A stretch of DNA of 32,877 bases from JAFAVZ01 sp036009105 (lineage in GTDB: Bacteria; Acidobacteriota; Thermoanaerobaculia; Gp7-AA8). Numbering within the stretch: position 1 is the first letter of the stretch; each line of letters opens with the position of its first letter. The stretch lies in contig DASYMJ010000205.1 in the NCBI GenBank assembly GCA_036009105.1, positions 1-32,877 of the forward strand. The letters run 5' to 3'. The notes under the pieces are model-generated. The model was not told the DNA's origin, did not search any database, and was given only the letters and a program-made list of their open reading frames with translations. Below, piece after piece: positions 1 through 7,615 of the stretch. A program made the position numbers and the translations under genes.

Positions 1-1
1 G

Positions 2-889
2 CCGGAGACGCTGGAACTGCTCGCCGCCTGCGCGCGCAGGAACGTGGAGCCGATGGACGCGCTGCGCATCGCGGCCGGGACGCTGTCCATGGGCGGAGGG
101 GAGGGGGCGGACATCGTCGCGAAGTTCGCCACGATCGTCGCTGCGTATGCACGGCTGCAGAGTGGACGCGAGCCGCTCGCGCCGCGACGCGAGCTGCGCC
201 ACGCCGCCAACTATCTGTACATGCTCTCCGGCAAGGAACCGTCCGAAGAGCGGGTGCGGGGCATGGAGACGTACCTGAACACCGTCGTCGATCACGGCCT
301 CAACGCTTCGACGTTCACCGCCCGCGTCATCACCTCGACAGGATCGGACCTCGTTTCGGCGGTGGTCGGCGCTGTCGGCGCGCTGAAGGGACCGCTGCAC
401 GGCGGCGCCCCGGGGCCGGCGCTGGACATGGTGTTCGAGATCGGCGACGCCTCGCGCGCCGAGGAGGTGCTGCGGGGAAAGATCGAGGCGGGGGAGAAGC
501 TGATGGGCTTCGGCCACCGCGTCTACAAGGTGCGCGACCCCCGCGCCGACGTACTGGCCCAGGCCGCGGAGCGGATGTTCACCCGCGGCGGCGACATGCA
601 CCTCTACGAGCTCGCCCGCGCCGTGGAGCGCACGGCCATCCGCCTGCTGGAGGAGTACAAGCCCGGCCGCCGGCTGCAGACGAACGTGGAGTTCTACACC
701 GCGCTGCTGCTGCATGGGCTGGGGCTGGAGGTGCCGCTCTTCACGCCGACGTTCGCCGTGAGCCGCGTGGCGGGCTGGATCGCCCACTGCTTCGAGCAGC
801 GCCAGACAAACCGCATCATCCGCCCGCAGTCGGTGTACGTGGGGCCAAGGGACAGGGCGATGGCCGTGACTACCGCAGCTGGAAGATGA
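2..889 (+). CDS. gltA: Citrate synthase, C-terminal part (5' end outside window)
   Basis: Catalyses condensation of acetyl-CoA with oxaloacetate, the entry step of the TCA cycle. The reading frame is open from base 2, so the gene is cut by the window edge; 295 residues remain of a family usually 370-440 long. Seen directly: GPLHGGA with the first catalytic His, the family signature GFGHRVYKVRDPR with the second His, and the C-terminal block FTPTFAVSRVAGWIAH. The third catalytic position, classically Asp in NVDFY, reads NVEFY here. Some citrate/2-methylcitrate synthase-like proteins also carry Glu as I recall, so the exact substrate is less certain than the family. The 3' end overlaps the convergent membrane-protein gene by 20 bp. 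No terminator is visible. Confidence 0.93.
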   Translation, partial: PETLELLAACARRNVEPMDALRIAAGTLSMGGGEGADIVAKFATIVAAYARLQSGREPLAPRRELRHAANYLYMLSGKEPSEERVRGMETYLNTVVDHGLNASTFTARVITSTGSDLVSAVVGAVGALKGPLHGGAPGPALDMVFEIGDASRAEEVLRGKIEAGEKLMGFGHRVYKVRDPRADVLAQAAERMFTRGGDMHLYELARAVERTAIRLLEEYKPGRRLQTNVEFYTALLLHGLGLEVPLFTPTFAVSRVAGWIAHCFEQRQTNRIIRPQSVYVGPRDRAMAVTTAAGR

Positions 890-2783
890 GGTACTCCTCG
901 TCGCGGTAGCGCAGCACGGCCCGCGTCTTGAGCATCGCGGTCACGACGCGGTCCGTCTCGGCCGGCACTTCGAGCACGAGCTCGCTCTCGATCGGCGTCA
1001 GGAGCTGGTGGCCAACCCGGTACCACTTCTTGCGCAACACGACATACGCGATGCCTCGCGCGCGCAGCTCGGCGTGCAGCGCGTCGGGCGTGGGGAAGCG
1101 GGCCAGCCACTTCGCGATGCGCGGGCCGTCCAGGTTGCCGCCGGCGATGAAGGGGCGGTCGAGGTAGTACGTCTCGTTCTCGCCGAGGAGGAGCACGCGG
1201 GCGTTGCGCGGCGTCTGGCGGGCCAGCCAGGCGTACGGCTTGGCGAAGGGACGCTGGCGCGTCACGTACTGGCCCGCCGTCTCGCTGCCGGCGAGGTACG
1301 GCAGCACGTCGTAGTCGTGGAAGGAGAAAAGGACCAGGACGAGCTGCGCGGCGAGCGCGACCGACACGATGGCGCCGAAGACGGCGCGGAGGGGCGGCCG
1401 GACGTCATGCCACGCCTCGCCGAGCAGCGCCGCGCCGGCGATGGCCAGCGGCGCGGCGCCGTTGATGATGTTGCGCGAGCCGGGACCGATGGTGAGCAGG
1501 ATCGGCATCTGGATCGCGCCGATCAGCGCCAGATCGCGGGCCGTCGCGTCGCGCGAGCGGAGGGCGAGCAGGCCGGCCAGGAACGAGGCGGCGAGGAGGA
1601 TGCCGAGCGACTCGTCGGCCACGCGCGCGTCGAAGACGTCCGCGCCGGTCACCAGGTCCAGCCAGCCGGACTCGCCGCGGTAGCTCTGCACGGCGGGCGC
1701 GTCCGGCAGCAGCAGCGGCGCGACCGGCGAGCCGGTCCAGATCGCGTTGCGCAGGTAAAAGAACCCGCCGGCCGCGATGACGATGAGCGCGGCCTTCCAC
1801 AGAACGCGCGGCTCGCGGCGGTGCCGCCACGTCATGAGCAGCGCCAGCGCGGCGACGAACGGCACGGCCGTGTATTTGGCGGCGATCGCGCCGCCGGCCG
1901 CGGCGAAGGCGACAACGAAGTCCGAACGCTCGCGCGACTCGAGCCAGCGGTGATAGCGCTCCACGGCCAGCGCGAGCAGGCCGAGCACGCCCCACTCGTT
2001 GAAGGACCAGCCGGCGATGAGCATCAGGGCCGGCGTCCAGGCCAGCACGAGCACCGGCCACCATCCCGCCCGCGGCGCGATGCGCGAGGCGAGGCGGTGG
2101 ATCGCCGCCAGCGCGGCGAGGTAGAGCGCGAAATGGACGAGCTTCGCCGCGATGCCGCCGCCCAGGAGCAGCGCGGCGAGGTCGGTGCACTGGAAGGCCA
2201 TGGCCAGGTACGAATTGGAGTTGAGCGGCAGCTCCACCATCCGGCCGTACAGCTCGTACGCATGCGGCACGGCCAGCTTGTAAATCAGCTCGTCGGGGGC
2301 ATTGACCGGTGCGATGGCCGCGACGAGCGCGAGCAGGATGGGCGGCGCGAGCAACCAGGAGGGGCGATCAGCGATCGGCGGTCGGCGTGGGTCAGCGACC
2401 GGCGATCGGTTGTCGGCGATCAGGAGAACGATGCCGGCCAGCGCGGCGGCGTGGGTCACGATCACGATCGGACGGACGGAGATCCAGGCAACGAGCGCGA
2501 TCAGCGTGCCGAAGAGGGGCAGGCCCACAAGGAAGCGATCCAAAAACCCGGATCGCGGATCGCGGATCGCCGATCGCCCCACCGCATAACACGCCAGCAC
2601 CACGGCCGCCGCGGCCAGCAAAGCGCCGCCCGTTTCGCGCAGCACGACGCGCGCGGGCACGAAGCGCTGCAGGAAGAGCGCGGTCAGCGCCGCGGCCACG
2701 ATCACCGCGCCCACGGCGAGGGCCTGGGAGCGCTGCAACCTCTCCCCTTCCGCTCCGTATCGATCTTCCGGGGAACCGATCAT
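870..2783 (-). CDS. Polytopic membrane protein, GT-C-type glycosyltransferase-like
   Basis: A protein of about 637 residues with many hydrophobic segments (roughly 10-12) and a soluble C-terminal domain of about 110 residues. This layout is typical of GT-C polyprenyl-phosphate-sugar-dependent glycosyltransferases. An acidic motif, PDELIYKL, lies in the first long extracytoplasmic loop, where GT-C enzymes keep a catalytic D/E. The donor and acceptor cannot be read from sequence; O-mannosyl or lipid-linked glycosyl transfer is a family-level guess. The start is unclear. ATG at 2783 is used here, but a TTG at 2738 preceded by AAGGGGAGAGG is an alternative, and the frame stays open to 2837. Two heptamer-repeat patches lie inside the frame and encode IADR/VADP-like residues in a loop. 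The ATG at 2783 shares bases with the divergent ATG at 2782. Confidence 0.7.
   Translation of the reverse strand: MIGSPEDRYGAEGERLQRSQALAVGAVIVAAALTALFLQRFVPARVVLRETGGALLAAAAVVLACYAVGRSAIRDPRSGFLDRFLVGLPLFGTLIALVAWISVRPIVIVTHAAALAGIVLLIADNRSPVADPRRPPIADRPSWLLAPPILLALVAAIAPVNAPDELIYKLAVPHAYELYGRMVELPLNSNSYLAMAFQCTDLAALLLGGGIAAKLVHFALYLAALAAIHRLASRIAPRAGWWPVLVLAWTPALMLIAGWSFNEWGVLGLLALAVERYHRWLESRERSDFVVAFAAAGGAIAAKYTAVPFVAALALLMTWRHRREPRVLWKAALIVIAAGGFFYLRNAIWTGSPVAPLLLPDAPAVQSYRGESGWLDLVTGADVFDARVADESLGILLAASFLAGLLALRSRDATARDLALIGAIQMPILLTIGPGSRNIINGAAPLAIAGAALLGEAWHDVRPPLRAVFGAIVSVALAAQLVLVLFSFHDYDVLPYLAGSETAGQYVTRQRPFAKPYAWLARQTPRNARVLLLGENETYYLDRPFIAGGNLDGPRIAKWLARFPTPDALHAELRARGIAYVVLRKKWYRVGHQLLTPIESELVLEVPAETDRVVTAMLKTRAVLRYRDEEYLIFQLR
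2366..2424. repeat. GC-type heptamer array inside the GT-C-like gene
   Basis: Imperfect 7-bp units (GATCAGC, GATCGGC, GGTCGGC, then GGCGATC, GGTTGTC, GGCGATC after a 3-nt register change) run for about eight copies. The same heptamers occur at 16736-16816 and 22697-22787. Here they are translated on the minus strand into a charged loop between two membrane segments without breaking the frame. Confidence 0.75.
2550..2578. repeat. Short GGATCGC heptamer array inside the same gene
   Basis: Three GGATCGC units are followed by CGATCGC. GAAGCGATC lies just outside, and GAAGCGAT also borders the elements near 16736 and 22787. It encodes RSAIRDPRS in the minus-strand protein. Confidence 0.65.
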
Positions 2784-3069
2784 GCTGGCTCTGATGATGA
2801 CATTGTTCGCTCTCCTGCTCTCCGCGGTCGTCTGCATCGCGCTGGTCGGTGCAGCGCTCTGGGTGGTGAAGACGGCGCTTCATCTCGCGCTCCTGCCGCT
2901 CAAGCTCCTCCTCTTTCCGGTGCTCGCCATCTTCGTGCTGGTGAAACTGGTGCTGGTGGCGGCCATCGTGGCCGTCGCCGCGGCGGTGCTCATCCCCCTC
3001 GCCATCCTGGTGGCGCTCGTCGCGCTGCCGGTCATGGCTTGCATCGCGGCCATCGCGGCGGCCGCGTGA
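2782..3069 (+). CDS. Small, almost entirely hydrophobic membrane protein
   Basis: 95 residues, nearly all A/L/V/I, with at least two and probably three membrane segments separated by short Lys-containing turns (VVKTALH, LPLKLLL, LVKLVL). No enzymatic motif is visible and I assign no function. GGGGAA lies 6 nt before the ATG as a ribosome binding site, which supports translation. Its stop overlaps a possible GTG start of the following response regulator (GTGA), suggesting translational coupling. The start codon sits in CATG, so the divergent glycosyltransferase-like gene would start on the same bases. ATGs at 2794 and 2797 are later alternatives. Confidence 0.6.
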   Translation: MLALMMTLFALLLSAVVCIALVGAALWVVKTALHLALLPLKLLLFPVLAIFVLVKLVLVAAIVAVAAAVLIPLAILVALVALPVMACIAAIAAAA

Positions 3070-3527
3070 GCCGGTTTCAACCGGACGGGGCAGGATTCTT
3101 GCGTGCAGCTTTTCCCCTCGTGCAAGTTCCCTCTCCCGAAACAGTTGGCGATACCCGTCCGCGCGCGCTCGTCGTCGATGACGATGACCCCATCCGCACC
3201 ATGCTCACCAAGCTGATGGAGCGTCAGAACCTCGACGTGGACCAGGCCCGCGACGGCGAGGAAGCCATCGCCCGCATCGATGAGGACGGCTACTCCGTGA
3301 TCCTCCTCGACCTGATGATGCCGCGCGTCGACGGCTTCGGCGTGCTGCGCTACATGAGCGAGCACCACCCCGAGAAGCTGCGCTGCACGATCATCGCCTC
3401 GGCCGTCCCGGAGAGCGAGATCCTCCGCCTCTTCGACGTGCCGGTCTACAAGATTCACCCCAAGCCGTTCGACATGGCGCGCCTGATCGCCGACGTGCGG
3501 CAGTGCGCGAACCCGAACGCGATCTAG
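3066..3527 (+). CDS. Single-domain response regulator (CheY-like receiver)
   Basis: A phosphoacceptor receiver domain without an output domain. Seen: the acidic pocket VVDDDDP, the phosphorylatable Asp in LLDLMMP, the Ser of the switch position in IIASAV, and the conserved Lys in HPKPFD. About 120 residues form the domain, and nothing follows except a short tail. No histidine kinase is encoded in the window, so the partner is unknown. The start is ambiguous. GTG at 3066 overlaps the stop of the preceding hydrophobic-protein gene by 4 bp. TTG near 3111 has AGGA before it, and GTG at 3120 gives a compact 135-residue protein. The frame is open far upstream only because it runs antisense to the membrane gene. 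Confidence 0.85.
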   Translation: MSRFQPDGAGFLRAAFPLVQVPSPETVGDTRPRALVVDDDDPIRTMLTKLMERQNLDVDQARDGEEAIARIDEDGYSVILLDLMMPRVDGFGVLRYMSEHHPEKLRCTIIASAVPESEILRLFDVPVYKIHPKPFDMARLIADVRQCANPNAI

Positions 3528-3538
3528 GCGGCAAATGC

Positions 3539-3544
3539 TATAAG
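3539..3544 (+). promoter_or_regulatory. Putative -10 box (TATAAG), 8 nt before the VIT1-like ATG
   Basis: TATAAG is followed by eight G/C-rich bases and then ATG at 3553. There is no Shine-Dalgarno sequence and no room for one, so transcription would start at or next to the start codon. Confidence 0.5.
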
Positions 3545-3552
3545 GCGCCCCA

Positions 3553-4248
3553 ATGCCGCAAACGCCGCACGTGGAGCGCCACTTCACCTCCAGCCTGATC
3601 GTCCGCGACGTCGTCATCGGCATGGCGGACGGCCTCACCGTCCCCTTCGCGCTCGCCGCCGGCCTGTCCGGTGCGGTCAACCACGCGGACATCATCGTCA
3701 CCGCCGGCCTGGCCGAGATCGCGGCCGGCTCCATCGCCATGGGGCTGGGCGGCTACCTCGCCGCCAAGAGCGACGCGGAGCATTACCAGGCCGAGCAGCG
3801 CCGCGAGCAGCAGGAGGTGGTGGAGAAACCGCGCGAGGAGATGGACGAGGTGGCGGACATCTTCCGCGCCTACGGCATCGCCGACGAGCACATCCACCCG
3901 GTCGTGAACGCGATGCGCAACCGGCCGAAGGAATGGGTCGACTTCATGATGCGCTTCGAGCTCGGCCTGGAAAAGCCCGACCCCGCCCGCGCCCGCACCT
4001 CGGCCGCGGTGATCGCCGGCGCGTACACGGTGGGCGGCCTGGTGCCGCTCCTGCCCTACATGATCGTGAACAGCGTGACGAGGGCGATGGGCGTGTCGGT
4101 GATCGTGACCCTCATCGCGCTCTTCATCTTCGGCTGGGTGAAGGGGACGTTCACCGGCGCCAGGCCGCTCAAGAGCGCGCTGCAGACGACGATCACCGGC
4201 GGCCTGGCGGCGGCCGCGGCGTTCCTGATTGCGAGGGCGATCGCGTAG
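3553..4248 (+). CDS. VIT1/CCC1-family iron/manganese transporter
   Basis: 231 residues. Members of this family move Fe2+ or Mn2+ across membranes, usually out of the cytoplasm. Seen: an N-terminal region with VRDVVIGMADGLTVPFALAAGLSG, matching the family's first helix (D...G..DGL..P), then GSIAMGLGGYLAAKS. A polar, Glu-rich stretch follows (about residues 80-110, EQRREQQEVVEKPREEMDEV), resembling the metal-binding loop between helices 2 and 3. Three further membrane helices complete the protein. Length and topology match bacterial members. Translation probably starts at ATG 3553, directly behind a -10-like box. Its 3' end faces the methyltransferase gene 16 bp away, with no obvious terminator between. 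Confidence 0.9.
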   Translation: MPQTPHVERHFTSSLIVRDVVIGMADGLTVPFALAAGLSGAVNHADIIVTAGLAEIAAGSIAMGLGGYLAAKSDAEHYQAEQRREQQEVVEKPREEMDEVADIFRAYGIADEHIHPVVNAMRNRPKEWVDFMMRFELGLEKPDPARARTSAAVIAGAYTVGGLVPLLPYMIVNSVTRAMGVSVIVTLIALFIFGWVKGTFTGARPLKSALQTTITGGLAAAAAFLIARAIA

Positions 4249-4264
4249 CGCTTCGCACCCGTCA

Positions 4265-5041
4265 TCACGTTTTCCAGATCACGATGCGGTCCCACAGCAA
4301 CCGCCGGAACACTTTCCACAGCACCTCCCGCGCGTTGCGCGGCCGGCCGGGCCAGGGGATGGCCACCAGCGTATCGACCCGAGCGCGGCCGGGGAAGCGG
4401 CGGATGATGCCGCCCGCGGTCCAGTAGATGTGCTGCACGTCGTAGTCGTCGGTGAGGCCGCGCCCCTCGACGACGCGGCGCTGCATCGCGTCCGGCAGCA
4501 GGAGCAGGCCGCGGACGGCGTAGTGCGGGTCGGGTTTCCAGAGGAAGCGCAGTCGCGCCGGCGTCGTGATCATCACCTGGCCGCCCGGCTTGAGGATGCG
4601 CATCATCTCTTTGGCCGCACCGGAAGCGTCGGGCAGATGCTCGATCGTTTCGAGGCAGAGCACCGCGTCAAAGGACGCGTCTTTGAACGGCAGAGTTGCC
4701 GCCGAGGCGAGCACCTGATCGACCGGAAGTTTCGTGCGGGCGCGGAGGGAAGCGAGCTCGGAGTTGAAGACGACATCCGCGGCAACCACGCGAATGCGAT
4801 CCGCGTTCGCGAGAGCCAGGCCCACGCCGCCGTTTCCCGCGCCGAGGTCGAGGATGCGGAGGTCGCGGTTGGGGTATTTGGAGGCGAAGTAGGCGGCGAG
4901 CTCGACCCCTTCCTCGAAGCGCTGGTGGGCAAAGTCGACGTTGCAGCGGTAGTGCGGCTGGTCGCGGCCGACGGAGCGCTCCACGCCGGCCAGCGCCACC
5001 TCGCGGTAGAGCGCCCGGAGGGCGTCCCAATCGGTCCGCAT
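4265..5041 (-). CDS. SAM-dependent class I methyltransferase
   Basis: 258 residues with the Rossmann SAM-binding motif LDLGAGNGG (about residues 64-72), the acidic motif II region (VVAADV), and ASAATLPFKDASFDAVLCLETIEHLPD, typical of Methyltransf_11/UbiE-like enzymes. The C-terminus (RRLLWDRIVIWKT) is basic and hydrophobic, perhaps membrane-associated. The substrate is unknown. The divergent radical SAM gene starts 53 bp away and the dTDP-sugar gene is nearby, which makes a role in modifying a glycan or lipid possible, but this is inference. ATG at 5041 was chosen over GTG at 5059 because TACAAC lies 8 nt before it, the spacing repeated at other starts in this window. Confidence 0.85.
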   Translation of the reverse strand: MRTDWDALRALYREVALAGVERSVGRDQPHYRCNVDFAHQRFEEGVELAAYFASKYPNRDLRILDLGAGNGGVGLALANADRIRVVAADVVFNSELASLRARTKLPVDQVLASAATLPFKDASFDAVLCLETIEHLPDASGAAKEMMRILKPGGQVMITTPARLRFLWKPDPHYAVRGLLLLPDAMQRRVVEGRGLTDDYDVQHIYWTAGGIIRRFPGRARVDTLVAIPWPGRPRNAREVLWKVFRRLLWDRIVIWKT

Positions 5042-5049
5042 CGCCCGCG

Positions 5050-5055
5050 GTTGTA
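5050..5055 (-). promoter_or_regulatory. Putative -10 box (TACAAC), 8 nt before the methyltransferase ATG
   Basis: TACAAC on the minus strand is separated from ATG 5041 by eight bases and has no Shine-Dalgarno sequence. It is one of eight similarly placed boxes in the window. Confidence 0.45.
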
Positions 5056-5094
5056 TCACGGAATTTCGACTGCCGGCCCGCGCTTGCGTGCGGC

Positions 5095-6456
5095 ATGCGG
5101 GGATCCCACGGCTGGGGCGAGTTGCAGCGCGGTGACAAGCGCGCGCTGATCGACGCCGTCGTCAGCGGCAAGGCGCCGCGCGGCCCGCTGCATCTCGAGC
5201 TCGACCTCACCGACCGCTGCAACGTCGACTGCTACTTCTGCAACCAGATGGACGTGCGGACGAAGGAGCAGATCCCCTACGAGCGCATCATCGAGATCCT
5301 CGACGAGACCGCCGCCACCGGCCTCCGCTCGGTGCGCCTGGCCGGCGGCGGCGACCCGCTCTTCCATCGCCAGATCGATCAGGTGGTGGATGCCATCCAC
5401 GAGCGCGGCCTCGTCGTCGACAACATCACCACGAACGGCCTCGGCCTGACGCCGTCGCTCGCCCGCAAACTCGTGGACGGCGGCACGCGCGAGGTGCTCT
5501 TCTCCCTCAACGCGGCAGACGCCGCCGACTACGCGCGGATGATGCAGGTCAAGCCGGCGATCTTCGACAAGGTCATCGCCAACATCGCCTACCTCCTCTC
5601 CATCCGCGGCCCGAAACGCCAGCCGTTCGTGGTCGTGCAGTTCCTCCTCGACCGCGGCAACTACGCCCGCCTTCCCGAGATGTACGACCTCGGCAAACGC
5701 CTCGGCGCGGACGTGGTCGCCATCAACACCATCACCGAGATCCCCCACGACCGCATCGACGCCTCCATCCTGCTCACCCCGGAAGATCGCGAGCTGCTGC
5801 GCGAGCCGCTGCGCGCGGTGCTGGAGGCGGACCGCGGCCGCGGCCTGCTGCAGATCTGCTTCCCCCGCCAGGAGCTGAACTCGCTCGTGCAGGAGCTCTC
5901 GGCCGAGCTGTCGACCTCCGTCTCCACCGGCTTCACCACGGCGGATACGTTCCGCGACGAGAACGGCTTCTGCTTCTTCGGCTACTACTCCGCCGTGGTG
6001 CGCGGCAACGGCGACATGTACCCCTGCTGCATGCTCCTCAATCCCGACTACAAGCCGCTCGGCAACGCGATGGAAGGCCGCTTCGGCGACCAGTGGCAGG
6101 GCACCGGCTTCAAGACGCTGCGCCACGAGATGCGCGAGGTTCTCCTGGCCGGCGGCGCCGCCGAGCACCAGCCCGGCCGCTTCGCGACGCTCACCCCGGA
6201 ATGCGTCAACGCCCACGCCTGCGGGCTGAAGAACATGTACTTCCGCTCCGACCGCGAGTTCTATGCAGACCTCGGCACCGCCCTGGACGATGTGCGCAAG
6301 AAAGAGGTCCGCTTCCTCGGCTCACGGCAGCAGCTGGCCCGCGCGCTCCAGCGGCTGAAGCATCGCCATCCGCGTTTGAAGCGCGCTTACGACGCGCTCG
6401 CTTCGCGCTCACCGCGTTTACGCGCCTGGCTAAAGCGCCGCCTATCGGTACGGTAA
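5095..6456 (+). CDS. Radical SAM protein with SPASM-like C-terminal cysteines
   Basis: 453 residues. The CxxxCxxC cluster that binds the SAM-cleaving [4Fe-4S] is present as CNVDCYFC (Cys42, 46, 49), followed by the glycine-rich strand RLAGGGDPLF. The C-terminal third has further cysteines (GFCFFG, YPCCML, TPECVN, HACGLK) that could ligate auxiliary Fe-S clusters, as in SPASM/twitch proteins. SPASM proteins modify peptides or other substrates. No precursor peptide gene is visible here, so the substrate is unknown. The protein ends in a basic tail rich in Arg and Leu. It is divergent from the methyltransferase gene and its stop lies at the left edge of the palindrome pair at 6453-6529. Confidence 0.87.
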   Translation: MRGSHGWGELQRGDKRALIDAVVSGKAPRGPLHLELDLTDRCNVDCYFCNQMDVRTKEQIPYERIIEILDETAATGLRSVRLAGGGDPLFHRQIDQVVDAIHERGLVVDNITTNGLGLTPSLARKLVDGGTREVLFSLNAADAADYARMMQVKPAIFDKVIANIAYLLSIRGPKRQPFVVVQFLLDRGNYARLPEMYDLGKRLGADVVAINTITEIPHDRIDASILLTPEDRELLREPLRAVLEADRGRGLLQICFPRQELNSLVQELSAELSTSVSTGFTTADTFRDENGFCFFGYYSAVVRGNGDMYPCCMLLNPDYKPLGNAMEGRFGDQWQGTGFKTLRHEMREVLLAGGAAEHQPGRFATLTPECVNAHACGLKNMYFRSDREFYADLGTALDDVRKKEVRFLGSRQQLARALQRLKHRHPRLKRAYDALASRSPRLRAWLKRRLSVR

Positions 6457-6529
6457 ATGTAGGGCCGGCTCTCAGCCGGCCCGTCATCAACGGATCGCTG
6501 GGCCGGCTGAGAGCCGGCCCTACATCTAC
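6453..6529. repeat. Paired GC palindrome (REP/BIME-like) between convergent genes
   Basis: Two 30-nt arms (6453-6482 and 6500-6529) are inverted copies with one mismatch, separated by 17 nt. The inner 25 nt are perfect. Each arm is itself a near-palindrome of the form GGGCCGGCT-GAG-AGCCGGCCC. The stop codons of the radical SAM gene (6454-6456) and rfbB (6526-6528) lie at its two ends, so it could act as a two-way terminator. A second copy with the same arms lies at 30955-31036 inside ccmI, showing that it is a dispersed element rather than only a terminator. Confidence 0.9.
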
Positions 6530-7554
6530 CGCCCCGAATATTGCTTCTCGTAGAACGCCTTGTACTCCGCGCTGCGCTCCTTGATGCCGCGCCACCACGC
6601 CTCGTTCTCGCGATACCAGCGCACGGTGCGCTCCAGCGCCGCATCAAAGTTCGTGTCGCAGCGGAAGCCGAGGTTCTCCAGCTTCTTCGTATCGAGCGAA
6701 TAGCGGCGGTCGTGCCCCTGCCGGTCGCCCACCGGCTTGATGAGCGACTCCGGCTTGCCCACCAGCCCCAGGATCCGCAGCGTGATCTCCCGGTTCTCCA
6801 GCTCGTTGCCGCCGCCGATGTTGTACGTCTCGCTGTTGGTCCCGTGGTCGATGAGGTAGTCGACCGCGGCGCAGTGGTCCTCCACGAAGAGCCAGTCGCG
6901 CACGTTGCGGCCGTCGCCATAGAGCGGCAGCGGCTGGTCGTCGATGGCGTTCGTGACGAAGAGCGGGATCAGCTTCTCCGGGTACTGCCACGGCCCGAAG
7001 TTGTTCGAGGCGCGCGTCACGATCACCGGCAGGCCGTAGGTCTGCGCGTACGCGTAAGCCATCCGGTCGCCTCCGGCCTTCGAGGCCGAATACGGGTTGC
7101 GCGGATTGAGCGGATCGGTCTCCCGGAACGAGCCGGAGTCGATGGAGCCGTACACCTCGTCGGTGGAGATCTGGATGAAGCGGCGCAGCTTCGGCGCGTG
7201 CTTGCGCGCCTCCTCGAGCAGGACGAGCACGCCGTGGACGTCGGTCTCGATGAAGGTGCCGGCCTCCATCAGCGAGCGGTCGACGTGCGTCTCGGCGGCG
7301 AAGTTGACCACGACCTCCACGCCGCTGCCGTCGACGCCCTTATAGGCCTCCGCCACGGCGGCCGGATCGGCGATGTCGCCCTGCAGGAAGCGGTAGTTGG
7401 GCCGCCCCTCGTACTCGGCCAGGTTCTCCCGGATGCCGGCGTAGGTGAGCTTGTCGAGGTTCACGACGCTGGCGTCGCTGCCGTACTTGTTGAAGAGGAA
7501 TCGGATGAAGTTCGATCCGATGAAACCGGCGCCGCCGGTGACGAGGTATCGCAT
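6526..7554 (-). CDS. rfbB: dTDP-glucose 4,6-dehydratase
   Basis: 342 residues of the short-chain dehydrogenase/reductase NAD-dependent sugar dehydratase family. It converts dTDP-glucose to dTDP-4-keto-6-deoxyglucose for rhamnose and other deoxysugars. Seen: the nucleotide-binding TGGAGFIGSN at the N-terminus, STDEVYGS with the catalytic Thr-Asp-Glu typical of RmlB, the YxxxK pair in NPYSASKAGGD, and the substrate-binding segments NNFGPWQYPEKLIP and GDGRNVRDWLFVEDH. ATG at 7554 starts exactly at the conserved MRYLVTGG, and the longer frame upstream lacks support. The other rml genes are absent here. TAGATT sits 10 nt upstream of the ATG. Confidence 0.95.
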   Translation of the reverse strand: MRYLVTGGAGFIGSNFIRFLFNKYGSDASVVNLDKLTYAGIRENLAEYEGRPNYRFLQGDIADPAAVAEAYKGVDGSGVEVVVNFAAETHVDRSLMEAGTFIETDVHGVLVLLEEARKHAPKLRRFIQISTDEVYGSIDSGSFRETDPLNPRNPYSASKAGGDRMAYAYAQTYGLPVIVTRASNNFGPWQYPEKLIPLFVTNAIDDQPLPLYGDGRNVRDWLFVEDHCAAVDYLIDHGTNSETYNIGGGNELENREITLRILGLVGKPESLIKPVGDRQGHDRRYSLDTKKLENLGFRCDTNFDAALERTVRWYRENEAWWRGIKERSAEYKAFYEKQYSGR

Positions 7555-7564
7555 GGCGGCGCGC

Positions 7565-7570
7565 AATCTA
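7565..7570 (-). promoter_or_regulatory. Putative -10 box (TAGATT) for rfbB
   Basis: TAGATT lies 10 nt before ATG 7554, with no ribosome binding site between. It is close to the divergent box at 7601-7606. Confidence 0.4.
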
Positions 7571-7600
7571 CACGAAGCGGTCTCCATCCACAAACCCCGC

Positions 7601-7606
7601 TAGAAT
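7601..7606 (+). promoter_or_regulatory. Putative -10 box (TAGAAT) for the MATE gene
   Basis: TAGAAT is followed by nine G/C bases and ATG 7616. There is no Shine-Dalgarno sequence, and the arrangement matches the other leaderless-looking starts. Confidence 0.5.
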
Positions 7607-7615
7607 CGCGGCCCC

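Noticed and set aside
1008..3065. Very long plus-strand open frame leading into the response regulator
   Set aside because: Composition is Arg/Gly/Asp/His-rich and it lies antisense to the membrane GT gene and in another frame of the small hydrophobic gene. Only the receiver domain at its end is a real protein.
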